Assembly (NCBI GenBank): GCA_900770225.1
Contig: CAAGJU010000143.1
Span: 1-32,625 of the forward strand
DNA length: 32,625 nt
Direction of reading: 5' to 3'
From: Lachnospiraceae bacterium
GTDB taxonomy: Bacteria > Bacillota > Clostridia > Lachnospirales > Lachnospiraceae
Part shown: positions 13,390-19,857 of the stretch, one piece after another
How the letters are laid out: every line of letters begins with the position of its first letter
Position numbering within the stretch: the stretch's first letter is position 1
Made by a program: the position numbers and the translations under genes
Notes under the pieces: model-generated
What the model was told of the DNA's origin: nothing
Databases searched by the model: none
What the model saw: the letters and a program-made list of their open reading frames with translations, nothing else

Positions 13390-14044
13390 ACTTATATGAT
13401 ATGCGTATTTATTACCTTCTTTTTTGGCAGACCGTCCAGCTGCACATTTTTCGGCGCGAGATTTGCTTTGCATATAACACTTTTCTGCACGACTTTGGCG
13501 CATATATGAAAATTTTGCGGATATCCGCACATTTGGTGCGTAAGCGCTTTGCGCATTATTTCTCCTTGCTCAAAAGCGCTTTTGCGCATAATCTTTGCGC
13601 CACATTTTAGATTTTGAGCGCACCGTCCGATTTTCTAAACCGAGCGCCTCCGCAGATTTGCGCTTTTTGCCTGTGCTAATGAACGAAAGTGCGGATTGGC
13701 GCAGAGATGTCCAGCCGCGCATTGTCCAAGGCGCACAGGATACCGTCCAGCGCAGGGGCGCTTCTGGGCGAATTGCGCTAATGAAGAAAATTGCCGCGCG
13801 CGGAAAAAATCTTCAGTGAAAATGGTTGGACGCGCAACTATCAGGCGCAAGGACGGATGCCGTGCATGCGCCTGCAACACCCCGGCGCACGGGTCCAAGC
13901 GCATCGGCGGCGTGCTAATATCGCGCGCGGGATTAGCGCAAAAGTGGCGCTCTCGGGTATAAAAGCGCAGGCAAGCGCTAAGAATATACCCGATGTGATA
14001 TAGTTTTGCGCAGATACGGCGAAAGATGAAAGGAGGCACAAGAG
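13390..14044. other. 655-bp region without a supported gene, dense in GCGC words
   Basis: Several frames are open across it because of composition, but none has a ribosome binding site plus protein-like text. It is full of TGCGCA, AGCGCT and GCGCAT words, with phrases such as TGCTAATGAA and GCGCTAATGAAG repeated at about 13673, 13776 and 13911. TGATATAGT at 13996-14004 is an extended -10 for the 60-aa gene that follows; AAAGGAGG at 14029-14036 is its ribosome binding site. Confidence 0.5.
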
Positions 14045-14227
14045 ATGCCAACAAGCACGTTTGACCGTGATATCACGATCACAGATCCGGCTTCTGTCAA
14101 AAAGTTCTATCGCATTCTGAATGCTGAAGCTCCGAAAAAGCCTATCTCGCAGCATCCTTATTCTGAAAGCGAGCGGAAGAAGGGCGAAGACCTGCTGAAA
14201 GAATACCTTAAGCACACGAAAGGCTAA
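14045..14227 (+). CDS. Small antitoxin-like protein
   Basis: 60 aa, AAAGGAGG eight nt before the ATG. MPTSTFDRDITITDPASVKK, then a Pro/Lys-rich middle (APKKPISQHPYS) and a C-terminal helix (ERKKGEDLLKEYLKHTKG). Short Firmicutes proteins with this TFD..I.L..P N-terminus and a charged C-terminal helix are often encoded in toxin-antitoxin pairs; that is recollection of a pattern, not a match to a named family. Its neighbour on the right is toxN on the opposite strand, converging at a shared terminator, so no direct partner is evident. Confidence 0.6.
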   Translation: MPTSTFDRDITITDPASVKKFYRILNAEAPKKPISQHPYSESERKKGEDLLKEYLKHTKG

Positions 14228-14242
14228 GCGGAAAACACGAAA

Positions 14243-14274
14243 ACAGCGCACCGGAATGATCCGATGCGCTTTTC
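14243..14274. terminator. Bidirectional intrinsic terminator
   Basis: AGCGCA-C-CGG pairs with CCG-A-TGCGCT. TTTTC follows on the plus strand and TGTTTTCG on the minus strand, ending both the 60-aa gene and toxN. Confidence 0.7.
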
Positions 14275-14285
14275 ATATGCGCGGA

Positions 14286-14870
14286 TTAATCGTTGCTGTG
14301 CCAGTCTGTGCAGAGCTGCTGAAGCTCAAAGAACGGAACAATTGCGTCCAGCGTCTTTGCGTTCTTGTCGTTGCGAATTTCTCCCTCGTGCGTTTTCATA
14401 TTGTAGACTCGCTTTGCTGCCCGGATGATCTGCGTATCATTGTGCTCGATCCAATACAGTTCGTTGGTAACTACGTCTCGATAGCGCATATCCGCCTCCA
14501 AATGAATATCATAGGGGCAAATTTCAGACGCAGGTACTGGAATCATATTGCTAAGTCTCACAGTCCCTAGCAAATATTGCTTTTCCTTTGCATAGCGAAC
14601 AATTCGCAATATGGTTAAAGACGATCGCCGAATTGTCTTTCCGTCTGGCATGTAATCTTTTGGCTTTGGAGAAGAAAGCGGAGCGAAATACGAAAATTCC
14701 CCAATTTGTATTACAATGCCAATATATTTGCGCTCATGAACTCGGTCTTCTTTGTGGGAATCATATACTATAGGAACTGCGTTGCGAAGGTAATCGATGT
14801 ACTTGTCAGAAACAGTATATAGCGCTAATATACGTCTTTCTCCGAAAAAGATGACGGTGGTTGCCGTCAT
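14286..14870 (-). CDS. toxN: ToxN/AbiQ-family endoribonuclease, type III toxin
   Basis: Up to 194 aa. LALYTVSDKYIDYLRNAVP, then YIGIVIQIGEFSYFAPLSSP followed by KPK, and a later VRLSNMIPVP are the conserved blocks of the ToxN/AbiQ fold: Y-x-V-x-d-x-Y-I near the start, R/K-Y-I-G-I-V, Y-F-A-P-L-S-S-P-K-x-K and N-M-I-P-V. Length is normal for the family (about 170-200 aa). The enzyme cleaves RNA and is held inactive in a complex with its own repeat RNA, encoded just upstream. The only in-frame ATG (14870) lies inside the terminator hairpin. Family alignment suggests the real protein begins near residues 13-15 (RIL-ALYTV), where the codons are CGT ATA TTA after a GGAGAAAG ribosome binding site, so a non-ATG start is possible. 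Confidence 0.9.
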   Translation of the reverse strand: MTATTVIFFGERRILALYTVSDKYIDYLRNAVPIVYDSHKEDRVHERKYIGIVIQIGEFSYFAPLSSPKPKDYMPDGKTIRRSSLTILRIVRYAKEKQYLLGTVRLSNMIPVPASEICPYDIHLEADMRYRDVVTNELYWIEHNDTQIIRAAKRVYNMKTHEGEIRNDKNAKTLDAIVPFFELQQLCTDWHSND

Positions 14871-14872
14871 CT
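14845..14872 (-). terminator. ToxI terminator between antitoxin RNA and toxN
   Basis: GATGACGG pairs with CCGTCATC around CAACCA, then TTTTT on the minus strand. Type III systems use such a leaky terminator to make excess antitoxin RNA over toxin mRNA. Confidence 0.9.
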
Positions 14873-15012
14873 GATGTTAAAGCTTCCGCGCTTGTGGAGG
14901 GGAATCTCCCGATTTTAATATCCCCACGCTTATGGAGGGGGAACTCCCGATTTTAATATCCCCACGCTTATGGAGGGGGAACTCCTGATGTTCGATGGAT
15001 TGCTCCATCTGC
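14873..15012 (-). ncRNA. toxI: ToxI antitoxin RNA with three 38-nt tandem repeats
   Basis: Three units with an exact 38-bp period: 14883-14920 (diverged), 14921-14958 and 14959 to about 14989 (partial at its far end). Read on the minus strand, each has GGGAG/AGTTCCCCCTCC and AAGCGTGGGGA, with AT-rich TATTAAAAT between units: G-rich and C-rich segments able to form the H-type pseudoknot known for ToxI RNAs. Two units are identical; the one next to the toxin differs at several bases (CGCGGAAG for CGTGGGGA). ToxN cuts the precursor into single units that bind and inhibit it. Confidence 0.9.
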
Positions 15013-15018
15013 AACATT

Positions 15019-15046
15019 ATTATAACCGATCTACGCACTTTTACAA
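15019..15046 (-). promoter_or_regulatory. toxIN promoter
   Basis: TTGTAA (15041-15046), 16-bp spacer, TATAAT (15019-15024) on the minus strand; predicted start near 15012, just ahead of the first repeat. Confidence 0.75.
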
Positions 15047-15303
15047 GCACCGGCTGTGCAAATCGAAATTGGCGGTTACGATGCTGCCCGTCAGCAGCGG
15101 TGCCCTTCCGAGCGCCTATCAGCCGCCGGAATCATTAAGCTCCCGGCGCAGACTCGCCCGTATCCTGGGTGCGGCGTGGCATCCTTCCGAATGCCTTAGA
15201 GTCTTGCACTATTTTACCTGCTGCAAGCGCAGTACAGCTTTGCGTGCCGCCGCACGAGGCGCTTGTGCGCCTGCTCATATTATAGCGCATATCAGCGCTT
15301 CGT
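15047..15303. other. Intergenic region between toxIN and the metallopeptidase gene
   Basis: No gene seen. A small AGCGCTGATATGCGCT inverted repeat (about 15285-15300) follows the metallopeptidase stop codon on the minus strand but lacks a U-run. Confidence 0.35.
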
Positions 15304-15690
15304 TTACGCCAGCGCCGGGCGCTCGCTCGTGTACACGCGCCCGAGCACAGCCTGTGCGCCAGTCTGCGCTTCGGACGTAAGCGCCTCGTATACCTGCGCA
15401 CCAAGCGAACACAGCGCCTGCGCGTTCGACTCGAAAAAGTTGCAGATGTCTTCTTCGTCCATGGCGGACGGCGTAAAACCGCGGCTGAATAGCGCAGCAT
15501 GGCACAGCTCGTGCAGGATCGTGCGCTTAATGATATCAGCGCTGGTATCCTCTGTGCAGACGTAGATCCGCGCCTCCCGAAAGTACGTGATTCCCATTAC
15601 CGCCTCATCGTCCTCGTTCATCAGGCGCTCATCGTCGCGCTTAACCGCATAAACGCTCCAGGCAATGTTTCCGATTCTGATCTGTACCAT
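15304..15690 (-). CDS. ImmA/IrrE-like HExxH metallopeptidase
   Basis: 128 aa from the ATG at 15690, chosen for the GGGAGG site 9 nt upstream; the open frame continues leftward without start signals. An N-terminal beta segment (VQIRIGNIAWSVYAVKRDD) and Thr/Ile-rich strand lead to IIKRTILHELCHAALFSRGF with H60-E61-x-x-H64, a zincin motif, and a later EEDICNFFESNAQAL helix that would supply the third ligand (E/N). This is the layout of small ImmA/IrrE-type peptidases, which in mobile elements cleave a repressor. No repressor gene is adjacent other than higA beyond a 185-bp gap. Confidence 0.75.
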   Translation of the reverse strand: MVQIRIGNIAWSVYAVKRDDERLMNEDDEAVMGITYFREARIYVCTEDTSADIIKRTILHELCHAALFSRGFTPSAMDEEDICNFFESNAQALCSLGAQVYEALTSEAQTGAQAVLGRVYTSERPALA

Positions 15691-15875
15691 GTTCGTCCTC
15701 CCTTCGCTTGCAGGAGTAATCATACATAACTGTGCGCATGTAAGGCGCTGAAAGTTCAGAAACATTGTGAAGCGCTCTGCGCAGAAAAGCGCATGAAAGG
15801 GGAGCGCTGTGCGGGAAAAATTAAAAGTGCTTGTGAAGTCTGCGCATGAAAGCGGGTTACAGCACAAGCGCGGAA

Positions 15876-16181
15876 TCAAATGTATGATGTCGGCTGAAGC
15901 GGAATGATCTTATCCAAATCAGGCTTTGATGTCAGCTCTACGTTTCGGATATCAATATCATTCTGAAGGTTCAGGAAATACTGCGGTGAGACTCCGAAAT
16001 ATTTCCCGAGCCGAACCGATGTTTCTGCCGAAATCCTGCGCCTGTCATGCAGGATGTCCTGGATACGAGATACAGGTACGTTAATATCTTTTGCAAGCTT
16101 ATACGCAGAGATCCCCATCGGTTCCATAAACTCTTCCGATAGAATTTCGCTTATTTTCGGTGTTTCGATATAGTTCGTCAT
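15876..16181 (-). CDS. higA: HigA antitoxin (XRE-type HTH)
   Basis: 101 aa from the ATG at 16181 with GGAGGTGA upstream. The sequence carries a complete lambda-repressor-like HTH: GISAYKLAKDINVPVSRIQD followed by ILHDRRRISAETSVRLGKYF and GVSPQYFLNLQNDIDIRN. These are the conserved blocks of the HigA/VapI family. It neutralises HigB by direct binding and represses its own operon. It lies 16 bp after the toxin gene, toxin first, the usual higBA order. Confidence 0.9.
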   Translation of the reverse strand: MTNYIETPKISEILSEEFMEPMGISAYKLAKDINVPVSRIQDILHDRRRISAETSVRLGKYFGVSPQYFLNLQNDIDIRNVELTSKPDLDKIIPLQPTSYI

Positions 16182-16197
16182 ATTGTCACCTCCATCA

Positions 16198-16479
16198 TCA
16201 ATGGTAATCCACGATTTCAACCTGCTCAGCATCGTTCCCGTCCCAGACAAAGCATATGCGGTACTGCCCGTTGATGCGGATGCTGAACTGTCCGGCGCGA
16301 TCACCGCTCAGTGCTTCCAAATGGTTCGCAGGCGGTATGCGCAAGTCGTTCAACGTCGTCGCAGCGTTGATCATCATCAATTTCCGCAATGCAACACGCT
16401 GAATCGTCTGCGGGAGCTTTCTCGAAAACTCTTGCCTGAATATTTTTTCTGTCTCCCTGTCAGCAAATGTTTTGATCAC
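16198..16479 (-). CDS. higB: HigB toxin (RelE superfamily mRNA interferase)
   Basis: 93 aa from a GTG at 16479. VIKTFADRETEKIFRQEFSR, then LNDLRIPPANHLEALSGDRA and GQYRICFVWDGNDAEQVEIV followed by DYH, are the full set of HigB/RelE blocks, including the invariant R-I-C-F-x-W strand and the C-terminal DYH. HigB cuts mRNA on the ribosome. The -10 box of its promoter lies 6 bp before the GTG, so the mRNA would have almost no leader and no ribosome binding site. Confidence 0.9.
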   Translation of the reverse strand: MIKTFADRETEKIFRQEFSRKLPQTIQRVALRKLMMINAATTLNDLRIPPANHLEALSGDRAGQFSIRINGQYRICFVWDGNDAEQVEIVDYH

Positions 16480-16485
16480 GCCCTT

Positions 16486-16514
16486 AGTATACCTGTGCCG
16501 CGTGCATATTGCAA
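16486..16514 (-). promoter_or_regulatory. higBA promoter
   Basis: TTGCAA (16509-16514), 17-bp spacer, TATACT (16486-16491) on the minus strand. Predicted transcription start falls at or next to the GTG start codon. Confidence 0.75.
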
Positions 16515-16530
16515 GTGGCACAAAGGGCCT

Positions 16531-16584
16531 AAAAAAGGTTCGTATTCCTTCGCCAGACTATCCCAGCGGAAATGAATACGAACC
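16531..16584 (-). terminator. Terminator of the polysaccharide operon
   Basis: GGTTCGTATTC and GAATACGAACC form a perfect 11-bp stem (arms 16574-16584 and 16537-16547) around a 26-nt loop, followed by TTTTTT on the minus strand (16531-16536). Confidence 0.75.
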
Positions 16585-16619
16585 TCGTTTACAGCGGCCT
16601 ACATACCTTGTCCGCGCAC

Positions 16620-17585
16620 TTATCCCAGCGCTTTTGCTTTTGCAATCCACAGCAGCGGTTCTGCCGCATGTGCGCGCATGTCCCCGCCAACAGGGCCGCT
16701 CATCCAGCAGTTGCGCGTGCAGCAGCGCATGTGTTCACGCCTGCGCTTGCCATCCGCTCCGTACCAGATTTCATCGAACGACTGCTCGTGCAGATTTCCC
16801 AGGATGATCGGTTCTTCGCTGCCTAGGCACGGAAGAATGCTCCCGTCCGGCTGGAGCGCAAAGAACGTCTCTCCGCACCCGCACGGAATCGGCACCGGAT
16901 CGCCGTTCACGTGCTCAATCAGGTGCCGGGTGAAGTACGCCCGCGCCCAGTTCTTTGGGTTGCGCGATGCCATCATCGCATCCACCAGATCGCCTATTGC
17001 GCGCGTTACTTCCGCTTTGCGCTTGATCTCAGCGCCAGATGAGGCGAAGAAAAACGAGTTGTGCGGAACGCCTGTGGCCATCTGCACACCCAGCGCTTCC
17101 ACCCGCTCGAACATCTCTAATGCATCCTGATAGTTCGCATCGCTGATCGTCATACTTATGCCAAGATCCGTGCACCCGAGCGCCTTCAGTTCTTCCAGTT
17201 CGCAGAACACCGCTTCTGTTGGCACCAGCGCCCCACGAATCGCACGGTTCGTCTCCTGCGTGCCTTCGACGGAAATCCGAATACCAAGATCCGGATGGCG
17301 CATGCAGCAATCAGCCATGTGCTTGAAATTCGAGCCGTTGGTGGAAACAACCACTCTCTGCGCTTTCGTATACAAGCGCTCTATGATCTCACCGATGTCT
17401 GCACGCAGAAACGGTTCGCCGCCTGTCACATTCGCAAAGCGCACCGGCGGGAGCTTGTCGATCAGCGCAGGCGCAAACTCCTCATGCGCCATGATCGGGT
17501 GCATCCAGCGCTGGCACATCGCGCAGCACCCGTTGCAGCGGTACGTTACGATCACCGCGCATCCGTACAGCCTGCGATTCAGCAT
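16620..17585 (-). CDS. Radical SAM protein with C-terminal Cys cluster (SPASM-like)
   Basis: 321 aa from an ATG at 17585 that overlaps the stop of the upstream glycosyltransferase (ATGCTGA); a GTG at 17627 would add 14 residues. C17-x3-C21-x2-C24 (YRCNGCCAMC) binds the radical SAM [4Fe-4S] cluster, VTGGEPFLR is the SAM-binding GGE motif, and RISVEGTQETN follows. The C-terminal part has PIPCGCGETFFALQPDGSIL followed by PCLGSEE, then NLHEQSFDEIWYG and RCCTRNCW, which together look like a SPASM auxiliary-cluster domain. Such enzymes modify peptides or sugars; in this operon a role in modifying a surface polymer is an inference. Reading frame intact, GCGC-rich. Confidence 0.85.
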   Translation of the reverse strand: MLNRRLYGCAVIVTYRCNGCCAMCQRWMHPIMAHEEFAPALIDKLPPVRFANVTGGEPFLRADIGEIIERLYTKAQRVVVSTNGSNFKHMADCCMRHPDLGIRISVEGTQETNRAIRGALVPTEAVFCELEELKALGCTDLGISMTISDANYQDALEMFERVEALGVQMATGVPHNSFFFASSGAEIKRKAEVTRAIGDLVDAMMASRNPKNWARAYFTRHLIEHVNGDPVPIPCGCGETFFALQPDGSILPCLGSEEPIILGNLHEQSFDEIWYGADGKRRREHMRCCTRNCWMSGPVGGDMRAHAAEPLLWIAKAKALG

Positions 17586-18817
17586 GCTCTGCGCAGAGCT
17601 TCTCCCTGCGCTAATTCTGCGCTGCACTCTTTTATTGCGCTCTCCGCAATGCGCAGATACGCCGTTACGTATGCGCTGATATCCATGTACCCGCGTGCGC
17701 GCTCCAGGTTCCGGCTGCGCATATCGGTCAGCCGCGCATCGTCGTAGTACGCGCTCTTGATCGCTTCGATCAGCGCATCGGCGGATGTATCGCGGATCTG
17801 GTCTGCGCTATCGATCAATTCCGCTGCGCCACCGTATCCAGGCGCAATCACCGCTGCGCCGAGCATCTGCGCTTCAATGACTGACAGCGGGCAGTTCTCG
17901 TAGCACGTGGACGGAAGAATCACCAAGCGCGCCCTGCGGATCAGTGAATGCAGCGCCTCACCGCGCTGGAACCCGACGAACTCGATGTTCGGCGCTTCCC
18001 GCAGCGCATCTTCATACGGGCCGGACCCTGCACATACGAAGCGAATGCCCGGCAGCGCTTTCGCCGCAGCGATGATATTTGCGAGTCCTTTCTCCGGTGA
18101 TATGCGCCCGAAGTACAGAACGTAATCTTCATGCGCACTGGGTGAATATGGAATTTTGCGCACGAAGTTCTGCAGGTACACCGTCTTGTGCGCAAACCGT
18201 TCATCCGTATCGTACATGCGCTCCATGAAGCGCGAAGGGCAGATGATTGCGGAGATCCAATCGTAGGAATCGTGCTCCCGGTAATACAGCGCTTCGGCCG
18301 TGCCGATGGCGCTCTTGGGAAGCGAACGGTGAATACAGCGCTCCCGCACACACCAGCGGGGATCATGGGTATCAACGCATTTCGTGCAGATGGAATCCGT
18401 GTTCGGGTTGTACAGCAGGTGGTTCGGGCAGACGAGCTGACTGTCATGCGCAGTCATGATCACGGGCACACCTGCTTCCTTTGCAGCATCGATAATGCTC
18501 GGCGTCAGCTGATAGTTGAAATTGTTGAGATGAATAAAATCAGGATGGTAGTTCTCAATCAGCGCCGCCATCTTTTCTTTTGCTTCGGTGCTGTAGATAA
18601 TCCGTGTCGGATATCCGAGCGCATCTATTGAGTGCGTATGAAAATCCATATTGCGCACGTACAGCCCCCAGTCATTAAGCATGGCATTCTGCTCATCGTA
18701 CATTCCGAAATACTGGACGTCATGCCCGGCTGCTTTCAGCGCATCGCCAAGCTCCAGCGTATACGTTTCACCGCCGCCCCGCGGGTACAGAAATTTATTA
18801 ACCAGCAGAATTCTCAT
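17579..18817 (-). CDS. GT4-family (GT-B) glycosyltransferase
   Basis: 412 aa. MRILLVNKFLYPRGGGETYT is the N-terminal Rossmann strand with the Gly loop of GT4 enzymes. IHLNNFNYQLTPSIIDAAKE and VIMTAHDSQLVCPNHLL follow as in polysaccharide GT4 proteins, then a Cys-rich insert (CTKCVDTHDPRWCVRERC). The C-terminal donor domain has VLYFGRISPEKGL and the E-x7-E motif in ENCPLSVIEAQ. It transfers a nucleotide sugar to a lipid-linked oligosaccharide. Its ATG overlaps the stop of the sugar transferase by 4 bp (ATGA), and its stop overlaps the radical SAM start, so the three genes are one operon. Confidence 0.9.
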   Translation of the reverse strand: MRILLVNKFLYPRGGGETYTLELGDALKAAGHDVQYFGMYDEQNAMLNDWGLYVRNMDFHTHSIDALGYPTRIIYSTEAKEKMAALIENYHPDFIHLNNFNYQLTPSIIDAAKEAGVPVIMTAHDSQLVCPNHLLYNPNTDSICTKCVDTHDPRWCVRERCIHRSLPKSAIGTAEALYYREHDSYDWISAIICPSRFMERMYDTDERFAHKTVYLQNFVRKIPYSPSAHEDYVLYFGRISPEKGLANIIAAAKALPGIRFVCAGSGPYEDALREAPNIEFVGFQRGEALHSLIRRARLVILPSTCYENCPLSVIEAQMLGAAVIAPGYGGAAELIDSADQIRDTSADALIEAIKSAYYDDARLTDMRSRNLERARGYMDISAYVTAYLRIAESAIKECSAELAQGEALRRAC

Positions 18818-19764
18818 TCCCCATCACCTCCCGTCAGCGCATTGAAGATCGTCAATGCCACGATATACAGATATGCGTTGGGAGAAGGGTGCTGAATGTA
18901 TTCCCGATCCATGGCCACAACCTGCTCAAAATCGGTCACTTTATTCCGACCGTGCGTCTGCCACATTCCGGTGATTCCCGGCTTCGTGCTAAGCCGAATC
19001 TTATGGTGAGCATGATAGTTTTCTACTTCGCGGTCGATGGGCGGGCGGGTGCCGACTACGGACATCTCGCCTTTAAGCACGTTGAAAAACTGCGGAAGTT
19101 CGTCAATCGAGAGCCGGCGCATCACCTTGCCAATCGGCGTAATCCGCGGATCATCCGCCATCTTGAACATATACGCGTTCATTTCGTTCTGGTCAGTCAA
19201 TGCGCTTACGGTATATTCCGCATCTGAGCGCATCGACCTGAACTTATAGAGCTTGAACGAGCGCCCGTTATACCCGACGCGGTTCTGCGTGAAGATTGCG
19301 CTTCCGCCAGACTGCGCACGGATGGTCGGCGCAAGAATCGGATACACAGCGCACGCGGCCGCGGCGCCAGCCAGCGCAATTGGCACGTCCATCGTGCGCT
19401 TGGTGATCTCCCATGCGCGGTCCTTGTTCACGCCGCCGAGCGTATAGATCCGGCGCCCGAACTTATGCAGCGCCCAGCACTTTACGCCATCGGGTCTATC
19501 GCGCAGATAGATCACAGCGCCAATGGCAATCAGCGCACGCAGCAGATCCGAATCGTATCCAGCGCTCCCGGGCGCATCCAGATACACCGCGTCTACGGGA
19601 TGCGTATTCAGCGCATGGACAATATCGTCAACCGACGAATTGCGCGGGATATGAACGATATTGAAATCATCAGCACTTACATTCGGCATCTGCGCCGCAA
19701 TAATCCAAAGATATGGTTTCTCGCCGTTGTACCAGAAACGGCCTTCTAAGTTTTCACGTGACAT
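18814..19764 (-). CDS. Undecaprenyl-phosphate sugar-1-phosphate transferase (PHPT type)
   Basis: 316 aa from the ATG at 19764 (GAGG upstream). Residues 1-110 form a CoA-binding/Rossmann-like part (PVDAVYLDAPGSAGYDSDLL) seen in WbaP/ExoY relatives. A hydrophobic segment (VPIALAGAAAACAVYPILAP) leads into the conserved catalytic domain: AIFTQNRVGYNGRSFKLYKF, then RSMRSDAE, RRLSIDELPQFFNVLKGEMS, VVGTRPPI and KPGITGMWQ. This enzyme class starts repeat-unit synthesis of capsule, exopolysaccharide or glycoprotein glycans by moving hexose-1-phosphate onto undecaprenyl phosphate at the membrane. The usual several N-terminal membrane helices are reduced to one. First gene of the operon. Confidence 0.9.
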   Translation of the reverse strand: MSRENLEGRFWYNGEKPYLWIIAAQMPNVSADDFNIVHIPRNSSVDDIVHALNTHPVDAVYLDAPGSAGYDSDLLRALIAIGAVIYLRDRPDGVKCWALHKFGRRIYTLGGVNKDRAWEITKRTMDVPIALAGAAAACAVYPILAPTIRAQSGGSAIFTQNRVGYNGRSFKLYKFRSMRSDAEYTVSALTDQNEMNAYMFKMADDPRITPIGKVMRRLSIDELPQFFNVLKGEMSVVGTRPPIDREVENYHAHHKIRLSTKPGITGMWQTHGRNKVTDFEQVVAMDREYIQHPSPNAYLYIVALTIFNALTGGDGE

Positions 19765-19857
19765 ATACAAAGTCCTCAATTAAATGGTAGGGAATACGAA
19801 TTTGTGCTTTTTTGTACTTTGTTCGCATGCTTGCACTGTGCAAATCGGATATGCGAA

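Noticed and set aside
13595..14003. Overlapping short frames on both strands
   Set aside because: They are open because of GCGC-rich composition; none has a ribosome binding site or consistent protein features.
14883..14996. Possible CRISPR array
   Set aside because: The 38-bp units are directly abutting without variable spacers, and a ToxN gene follows; this is a ToxI repeat set.
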